Part shown: one piece after another, positions 6,472 to 11,479 of the stretch
Layout of the letters: each line of letters opens with the position of its first letter
How positions within the stretch are numbered: position 1 is the stretch's first letter
NCBI GenBank assembly: GCA_035535195.1
Contig: DATLQK010000020.1
Location: 1-11,479, forward strand
Origin: JACDAN01 sp035535195
GTDB taxonomy: Bacteria > Actinomycetota > Thermoleophilia > Gaiellales > Gaiellaceae
Length of the DNA stretch: 11,479 nt
Direction of reading: 5' to 3'
Program-made: the position numbers and the translations under genes
The notes under the pieces: generated by a model
What the model was told of the DNA's origin: nothing
The model's input: the letters and a program-made list of their open reading frames with translations, nothing else
The model's database searches: none

Positions 6472-7113
6472 ATGGCCAGTGAGGCTCTCACTCACCGGGC
6501 TGCAGGCGGCCGCGTGAGCAGCGTTCGCAAGCCTGCCCGCAGTGCCGTCGATCAGTACCTGAGCCTGCCGTACCACCTCCTGCTCGTGCGTGACGGCGAG
6601 GAGAAGGGCAAGCCGTGGTGCGCGACCGTCGAGGAGCTCCCCGGCTGCACGAGCCGGGGGAAGACCTCCGACGACGCGCTGAACGGCGTGCGTGACGCGA
6701 TGACCGCGTGGATCGAGACCGCGCTGCAGGAGGGGCGCGACGTGCCCGAGCCGAAGTCGGCCACGAGCCACAGCGGCCGCCTGCTCCTGCGCATGCCCCG
6801 GACCCTCCACGCCGACCTCACTCGTGCCTCCGAGCGTGAGGGCGTCAGCCTGAACCAGTTCATCACCGACGTGCTCGCGAGCGCCGTCGCCTGGCGGGGG
6901 GCCACCGGCCCCGCTTCGGCAACCGTTCCCACGGGGACGACGCCACTCAGCCAGGCGCCCGGCGCCGAAGGCCTCACGACGGAACCGCTGTCCGCGCGGC
7001 GCACGCGCCGAGGCCCGTCGCAGCTGCTGCTGATCGGCCTCGCCGCGAACTTCGTGCTCGTCGCCGCCGCGGCGATCGTCGCGATCGTCGTGCTCGTCTA
7101 CGGCCTGATGTAG
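6472..7113 (+). CDS. HicB-like protein with ribbon-helix-helix domain and C-terminal membrane anchor
   Basis: A 213-residue protein. Residues about 32-95 are the HicB partial-RNase-H fold (YHLLLVRD, WCATVEELPGCTSRGKTSDDAL, then the helix ending ALQEG). Residues about 101-141 are a ribbon-helix-helix DNA-binding domain (RLLLRMPRTLHADLTRASEREGVSLNQFI), the arrangement of HicB antitoxins. A linker of about 40 residues and a transmembrane helix at about 184-211 follow, with RRTRRG just before it, predicting an N-in orientation. Normal HicB antitoxins are about 110-150 residues and soluble. No HicA-like toxin (60-80 residues, double-stranded RNA-binding fold) is visible on either side, so this is probably not a working toxin-antitoxin pair. 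It may be a membrane-held regulator. ATG 6472 was chosen with AGGAG 12 nt upstream; TTG 6442 and GTG 6514 are alternatives. It follows the sigma gene by 42 bp and may share its transcript. Confidence 0.82.
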   Translation: MASEALTHRAAGGRVSSVRKPARSAVDQYLSLPYHLLLVRDGEEKGKPWCATVEELPGCTSRGKTSDDALNGVRDAMTAWIETALQEGRDVPEPKSATSHSGRLLLRMPRTLHADLTRASEREGVSLNQFITDVLASAVAWRGATGPASATVPTGTTPLSQAPGAEGLTTEPLSARRTRRGPSQLLLIGLAANFVLVAAAAIVAIVVLVYGLM

Positions 7114-8414
7114 GAGGCGCGCAGCGGCCGCGCAAGTGCGCGGAGCACGTCGAGGTCACCCCGCCGCGGGACGACCAGGTCGCGCCAGGGGAACGGGCTC
7201 CGGCCGCTGTAGGCGATCAGCGCCGTCGCGCCGCCGGCCAGGAACGCCGCGCTGGCCGCGGCCGCCGCGCCGGTGGCCCCGAACCGCGGGATCAGCACGA
7301 GGTCGAGCGCGACGCCGACTGCAAGGGAGGCCAGCGGGCCGAGCGAGGACCGGCCGGGCGCCGAGGACGCCATCAGCCCGCTCGAGAAGATCGCCGTGGC
7401 GGCGAAGCCGATCGCGCCGGGCAGGAGCCAGAGGAACGGTCCGACCGAGGGACGGAACGCGCTCCCGAAGAGGAGCGGCAGCAGCACGGGCCCGAGGACC
7501 GCGGCGGCGACGATGGCCCCGGCGGTGACGAGCGCCGCCGAGCGGAAGGCGCGCACGGTCTGGTCGACGCGGCTACGGGGATCGCCCGCCACGACGGGGA
7601 CAAGCGCGGCCGCGGTAGCCGCCGGCAGGTAGAGGAGCGCCTCGGAGGCGTTGACGGCGACGGCATAGATCCCGAGCGTCGCCTCGGAGGCGAGGAAGCC
7701 CATCAGGATCTGGTCGAGGCGGAAGTTGAGGAAGCGCGACAGCGTCCCGACCCAGGCGCGGAGGCCGAAGCTCACCGCGCTCCGCAGCAGCGCGAAGTCC
7801 GGGCGCGACGGCGCGACGCCCAGCGACGATCGCCGCAGCAGGAGGTACGCGCGCCAGGACTCGCCGGCCAGCCACGCCAGCGCGGCGCGCTCGACCGTCA
7901 GCTCGCCGACGACGGCAATCGACACCAGCAGCGCCGGGTAGATCCAGGAGACCGTCGCCGTGATCAGCGCGAGGCTCCGCAGTCGCGAGCAGCCGAGGAG
8001 GAAGGCGGCGGCGCCCTCGCTGAGCGCGGAGGCGACCGTCGCCACCGCCAGGATCGCGAGCTCGGGCGCCCCCACTCCCGCCGGGCGTTCCCCGCCGGCG
8101 GCGAGGAGCGCCGCGCACGCGATCAGCGCGGCGACGGCTGCGCTCGCCAGCATGAACACGACGAGGTTCGAGAGGAGCGCCGGACGCCGGTCGGGCCGGC
8201 GCGCTGCGAACACGGCCGTCGCCTCCGCGACGCCGAGCCCGGCGATGCGGGCCACGACGAGCGCCGTCACGGTGATGAAGGCGATCGTCCCACGGCCGGT
8301 CGGACCCAGCGCGCGGGCGAGGATCAGGACTGCGGCGAAGAAGCCGGCGTTTCCCGCCACCTTCGACCAGAAGAGAAGGGCGGAGCCGCCGGCGACGGGA
8401 TCGGGGCTCAGCAC
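7098..8414 (-). CDS. Polysaccharide flippase of the Wzx/oligosaccharide-transporter type
   Basis: A 438-residue multi-pass membrane protein with about 12 hydrophobic segments, the first at SALLFWSKVAGNAGFFAAVLI. The middle shows the family-type stretch RFLNFRLDQILMGFL followed by ATLGIYAVAVNASEAL, as in polysaccharide biosynthesis flippases of the MOP superfamily. It would move lipid-linked glycan units across the membrane. The GTG at 8414 was chosen: it gives a start just before the first helix, has GGAG 4 nt upstream, and overlaps the upstream lipoprotein gene's TGA by 7 nt, which suggests translational coupling. The frame stays open much further upstream, but that part reads as low-complexity Arg/Gly/Ala sequence antisense to the lipoprotein gene. 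At its 3' end it overlaps the convergent HicB-like gene by 16 nt. The substrate cannot be told from sequence. Confidence 0.87.
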   Translation of the reverse strand: MLSPDPVAGGSALLFWSKVAGNAGFFAAVLILARALGPTGRGTIAFITVTALVVARIAGLGVAEATAVFAARRPDRRPALLSNLVVFMLASAAVAALIACAALLAAGGERPAGVGAPELAILAVATVASALSEGAAAFLLGCSRLRSLALITATVSWIYPALLVSIAVVGELTVERAALAWLAGESWRAYLLLRRSSLGVAPSRPDFALLRSAVSFGLRAWVGTLSRFLNFRLDQILMGFLASEATLGIYAVAVNASEALLYLPAATAAALVPVVAGDPRSRVDQTVRAFRSAALVTAGAIVAAAVLGPVLLPLLFGSAFRPSVGPFLWLLPGAIGFAATAIFSSGLMASSAPGRSSLGPLASLAVGVALDLVLIPRFGATGAAAAASAAFLAGGATALIAYSGRSPFPWRDLVVPRRGDLDVLRALARPLRASYIRP

Positions 8415-9967
8415 GTCTCTCCGATCTTGTTGGCGTTCACGCGGTTCCCGCGCGAGATCGCACGGCGCCCGTCGTCCCAGCGAGCCGACTGGAGCGCGAC
8501 GAGCGCGCCGTCGCTCCGGCAGGCGACGTTTCCCTTGACGACGTTGCCTGACGAGCCCTGCAGCGTGATCGCCGGCCGGGCGCCGCCGACGAAGACGTTG
8601 CCGACGATCACGTTCCGGTCTCCGCCGACGTCGACGAACAGGCCCGCGCCGCTCATGTGGACGAATCGGTTGTACGTGAAGGTGTTGCGGCTCGACCCCT
8701 GGCCCTCGTGCCGCCACTCCACGTTCACCCCCGCCTGCGCGTCGGCGATCACGTTCCGCGAGATCACGGAGTTGTTCGTCGAGTGCTCGACGTAGATCCC
8801 GACACGCGTGTCGCGGATCACGTTCCGGACGATCGTCGTGCGAGTCGAGGAGCCGACGGTCTCGATCCCGTCCCAGCGCGCGCGGACGACGCGGTTACCG
8901 ATGATCGCGGCTTCGACTCCGCCGGTCCAGATGCCGCCCTCGTTCGTCCCGCACCCGGGCGTCGACCGCGTGTCGTAGACGCAGCCGTCGCGCGCCGGAT
9001 CCCGGATGTCGCGGAGGTCGTTGTCGAGCGCAAGCCCGTGGAGCGCGGCGGCGGGGCGCCCGAACTCCTTCTGGCCGAGCAGGATCCCGTACGAGCGGAA
9101 GCCGCGGATCCGGTTACGGATCGCGCTCGTGTCGCGGGAGCGGTCGGAGCCGAGGGAAAAGACCGCGGCCTGCGCGTTCCCGTCGCTCGTGAGCTCGGAG
9201 TCCTGGACCGAGACGTCCGAATGGGCGCCCCAGACGTTCACGCCGTGGGTCCGGATCCTGACGATGCGTAGCCGCTGGAGGCGGACGTCGCGCGAGCCGT
9301 CGAAGACCGCGATCGCGATCCCCTCCCGCTCGGTGTTCGGCTTCGGCCCGCCGCCGTCCACCGTGAGGTCGGAGATCCGGATCCGCTCGCCTCTCGCGAC
9401 GAGCAGCGCCCAGTAGCGGGCCCCCGGCTTCGGCGCGATCACCGTCGAGGCGCCGGAGCCCACAAGCCGCGCGCCGCTCCCGAGCCTCAGCTGATCGACC
9501 TCATAGCGGCCGGGCGCGAGGCGCACGGTGACGTCGCCCCGGCGGAGCTCCTCGCGCGCCCGCTCGAACGAGGCCCCAGGGCGCGCTTCGAGCACGTCGG
9601 AGCCCGAGGGCGCCACGGTCAGCGACTCGGCCGACGAGATTGCGCGCCGCCCGAGGTTGTCGACTGCTTCCACCCGGATCTTGTGCTCACCGCGCGGCAG
9701 GAGCGCAGGCTCGACGTCGAGTTTGAAGGGCGGGGTCGTGTCCGATCCGAGCGGCTTGCCGTCGAGCAGGAACGTCGCGGCCACCACCCGCCCGGACGAG
9801 GGCTTCGCCGCCGCCCGCAGCTCGACCGCGTGCGTCAGGCGCTCGGGCCCGAGGTAGCGGACGCTGGGCGGCGCGCCGGCCGGCGGCGCGGCCGTCGGCG
9901 GCTCGGTTGTCGAGCTCGAGCACCCGACGAGCGCCACGACCGCGACCAGCGCCGCCAGGGTTCGAAT
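8408..9967 (-). CDS. Lipoprotein with Ig-like domain and right-handed beta-helix (possible polysaccharide-active protein)
   Basis: About 519 residues from ATT 9967. The signal peptide MRTLAALVAVVALVGC has an L-V-G-C lipobox with the modified cysteine at 16. A Ser/Thr/Pro tether follows. Residues about 30-115 form an Ig-like domain (ATFLLDGKPLGSDTTPPFKL, RGEHKIRVEAVDNLGR). From about residue 125 to the end are beta-helix coils (APGRYEVDQLRLGSGARLVG, ISDLTVDGGG, NVIRDTRVGIYVEHSTNNSV, SRNVIADAQAGVNVEW), like pectate-lyase or NosD-type parallel beta-helices. Lyase, epimerase or glycan-binding activity is inference; I cannot assign catalytic residues. No ATG, GTG or TTG precedes the signal peptide in frame. 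GTG 9937 would leave only MALVGC before the lipobox, so ATT 9967 is favoured but uncertain. The open frame continuing to 11188 is antisense to the kinase gene and is not part of this gene. Confidence 0.8.
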   Translation of the reverse strand: MRTLAALVAVVALVGCSSSTTEPPTAAPPAGAPPSVRYLGPERLTHAVELRAAAKPSSGRVVAATFLLDGKPLGSDTTPPFKLDVEPALLPRGEHKIRVEAVDNLGRRAISSAESLTVAPSGSDVLEARPGASFERAREELRRGDVTVRLAPGRYEVDQLRLGSGARLVGSGASTVIAPKPGARYWALLVARGERIRISDLTVDGGGPKPNTEREGIAIAVFDGSRDVRLQRLRIVRIRTHGVNVWGAHSDVSVQDSELTSDGNAQAAVFSLGSDRSRDTSAIRNRIRGFRSYGILLGQKEFGRPAAALHGLALDNDLRDIRDPARDGCVYDTRSTPGCGTNEGGIWTGGVEAAIIGNRVVRARWDGIETVGSSTRTTIVRNVIRDTRVGIYVEHSTNNSVISRNVIADAQAGVNVEWRHEGQGSSRNTFTYNRFVHMSGAGLFVDVGGDRNVIVGNVFVGGARPAITLQGSSGNVVKGNVACRSDGALVALQSARWDDGRRAISRGNRVNANKIGETC

Positions 9968-9994
9968 TGCCCGGGGGTACGTATCTACAGAGAG
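9968..9994. other. Very short divergent gap between lipoprotein and kinase genes
   Basis: Only 27 bases separate the proposed ATT start of the lipoprotein (minus) and the ATG of the kinase (plus). They include a TACGTA palindrome at 9978-9983. Promoters for one or both genes must reach into coding sequence, or one start is wrongly placed. Confidence 0.4.
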
Positions 9995-11479
9995 ATGACC
10001 GACCTCGTAGACGGCCGGGTCCGGTACGCGCCAGCGCTGCCGTCCGACCAGCCGGTCGAGACCGGCCGGTACCTCGACGCGCTGGCGCGCAGCAAGCTCC
10101 TGATCGCGTTGATCGTGCTGCCGCTGACGGCAGTCGTCTTCGTGGCCTCGGCGATGATGCCGGAGAGCTACCGCGCCACCGCCAAGATCGTGCTCCAGAG
10201 CACCTCCGACCCGCTCGGGTCCGGGGACGTTGCCAGCACCGAGCGCCGGCTCGCCACGATCAACGCGCTCCTGACGACACGCGAGACCCTGCGCCGCTCC
10301 GCGCGGAAACTGCGGGGCGAGACCGCGGCGTCGCTGCAGGACAAGGTCACTGCCTCGGTCGACCCGACCGCCAACATCCTCTCGGTCGTCGCCACCGACG
10401 ACACGGCCCGCGGCGCCTCGCGGACGGCGAACGCCGTCGCGCGCACCTTCCTCACCGAGCAGCGGCGCGTCGAGCGCCTGCGCCTGAACCGAGCTCGGGC
10501 GACGCTCCTTAGCGCACTCGCGGCACTCGAAGGACGCCGGGGGCAACAGATCGAGACCGAGCGGGGCGCGATCCGCGAGCGCCTCACCGACCTGAACGTC
10601 GGCGCCGCGACGAGCGGCTCGGAGGTCGCGCTCGCCGAGGCGGCGCAGCCGCCCAAGCAGCCCTACGCGCCGCGGCCGGTCCGGAACGCGCTGTTCGCCT
10701 TCTTCGCCGCCGGCTTCATCGCGGCGCTCATCGTCCTCGCCCGCGCTCAGCTCAAGCCGCGGATCAGCGGCGCGCGCGAGCTGAGCCGGCTGCTCGAGCT
10801 GCCCGTCCTCGCGGAGATCCCGTACGTGCGCCGTGGGCTCGGGCACCGCCCCCACACCGTGAGCGCGGCGGAGTACGAGGCCTACCAGACCCTCCAGGCC
10901 TCCCTCCGGCGCCAGCTGCCGGCGACGTCCCAGCGAATCGTGCTCGTGACGAGCGCGCTCCACGGCGAGGGGAAGAGCGAGGTGACGGCCGCGCTGGGGC
11001 TCGTCCTCTCGCAAGCGGGCCAGCGGACGTGGCTCGTCTCGGCCGACATGCGGACGCCGCGGCTCCACGAGCTGTTCGACGTCGCCCAGACCCCCGGGCT
11101 CGCAGAGGTGCTCGCGGGTGCCCGGAACGGCGACGCGAGCGGGATCTTCGAGCTCAGCGCGGCGCGCAGCGGCTCCGGAACCCTTCACGTGCTCGCCAGC
11201 GGGCGGACGCCACGCGACCCCGCGCAGCTGCTCGCCACGGACACGCTCGACGACTTCTTCGACGAAATCCGCCAGTCGGAGTACGACTACGTCCTGCTCG
11301 ACGGCCCGCCGCTCCTCGGCCTCGTCGACAGCCAGGTCCTCGCGCAGCGTGTGGACGGCGTGCTCCTCGTCTGCCGTCCCGACCAGCTCACGCCGGAGAC
11401 CGCGTTTGCCACTCGGGAGCTGCTCGACCGCCTCGAGATCAACGCGGTCGGACTGGCGATCGTCGGCGCTCGGGGCTCG
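9995..11479 (+). CDS. Polysaccharide co-polymerase fused to BY-kinase (Wzz/Wzc-like), 3' end outside window
   Basis: Open from ATG 9995 to the window end, 495 residues so far. The Wzz part has a first membrane helix at about 35-54 (KLLIALIVLPLTAVVFVASAM), an extracytoplasmic segment of about 175 residues with a helical stretch, then the Pro-rich AAQPPKQPYAPRP lead-in to a second helix at about 231-249. The cytoplasmic ATPase domain follows: Walker A at 321-329 (ALHGEGKSE, Lys327), Walker A' WLVSADMRTPRLH (Asp351) and Walker B YVLLDGPP (Asp436). The family sets polysaccharide chain length and undergoes tyrosine autophosphorylation at a C-terminal Tyr cluster, which would lie beyond this window. 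Oddly, the usual DxDxR of Walker A' reads SxDxR here. The ribosome binding site is weak (AGAGAG). The gene is divergent from the beta-helix lipoprotein and flippase genes, which fits one exopolysaccharide locus. Confidence 0.9.
   Translation, partial: MTDLVDGRVRYAPALPSDQPVETGRYLDALARSKLLIALIVLPLTAVVFVASAMMPESYRATAKIVLQSTSDPLGSGDVASTERRLATINALLTTRETLRRSARKLRGETAASLQDKVTASVDPTANILSVVATDDTARGASRTANAVARTFLTEQRRVERLRLNRARATLLSALAALEGRRGQQIETERGAIRERLTDLNVGAATSGSEVALAEAAQPPKQPYAPRPVRNALFAFFAAGFIAALIVLARAQLKPRISGARELSRLLELPVLAEIPYVRRGLGHRPHTVSAAEYEAYQTLQASLRRQLPATSQRIVLVTSALHGEGKSEVTAALGLVLSQAGQRTWLVSADMRTPRLHELFDVAQTPGLAEVLAGARNGDASGIFELSAARSGSGTLHVLASGRTPRDPAQLLATDTLDDFFDEIRQSEYDYVLLDGPPLLGLVDSQVLAQRVDGVLLVCRPDQLTPETAFATRELLDRLEINAVGLAIVGARGS

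Noticed and set aside
8415..8717. N-terminal extension of the flippase frame
   Set aside because: It is antisense-like low-complexity sequence overlapping the well-supported beta-helix coding region. GTG 8414 starts just before the first membrane helix.
9968..11188. Long minus-strand open frame continuing upstream of the beta-helix lipoprotein
   Set aside because: It is antisense to the kinase gene with its clear Wzz and Walker motifs, reads as Arg/Gly/Ala-rich low complexity, and would put a lipoprotein signal peptide in the middle of a protein.

Overview
The window is very G+C-rich, uses GTG and TTG starts freely, and shows a Gram-positive, actinobacterial style of envelope genes: a SigB/SigF-type sigma factor, a one-polypeptide Wzz/BY-kinase, long secreted Ig-like repeat proteins and small Pro/Ala-rich membrane proteins. 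This fits a high-GC Actinomycetota, and the combination looks like Thermoleophilia (Solirubrobacterales or Gaiellales). That placement is by impression, not by search.

Left part (1-5632): an envelope and surface locus. The 3' end of one secreted protein (1-462) is followed 9 bp later by a paralogous giant (472-4593). The giant has a signal peptide, 14 tandem repeats of about 77 residues (each with two cysteines), a fibronectin-III-like domain, and a C-terminal module ending in WYVWPG that is also present in the first gene. Converging on it, with stop codons sharing CTAG, is a minus-strand pair of small proteins (5632-5175 and 5141-4590). Each has an N-terminal signal-like segment, an extracytoplasmic linker and one C-terminal membrane helix. 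The first of the pair has no ordinary in-frame start for its signal peptide. An out-of-frame ATG plus an in-phase A_AAT_TTA heptamer could restore the frame by a -1 shift; an indel is the duller explanation.

Middle part (5633-7113): after a 92-bp divergent, AT-richer intergenic region come, on the plus strand, a SigB/SigF-family sigma factor that appears to lack region 3, and a HicB-like protein. The HicB-like protein has both the HicB fold and a ribbon-helix-helix domain, followed by a C-terminal transmembrane helix, with no HicA toxin beside it. A perfect 15-bp inverted repeat lies inside the start of the sigma gene.

Right part (7098-11479): an exopolysaccharide locus. A Wzx-type flippase (minus) overlaps the end of a lipoprotein with an Ig-like domain and a right-handed beta-helix (minus). 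Divergent from it and only about 27 bp away starts a polysaccharide co-polymerase fused to a BY-kinase (plus), cut off by the window end. Together these would export, modify or anchor, and control the chain length of a surface polysaccharide. No RNA genes, CRISPR arrays, insertion sequences or convincing intrinsic terminators were seen.
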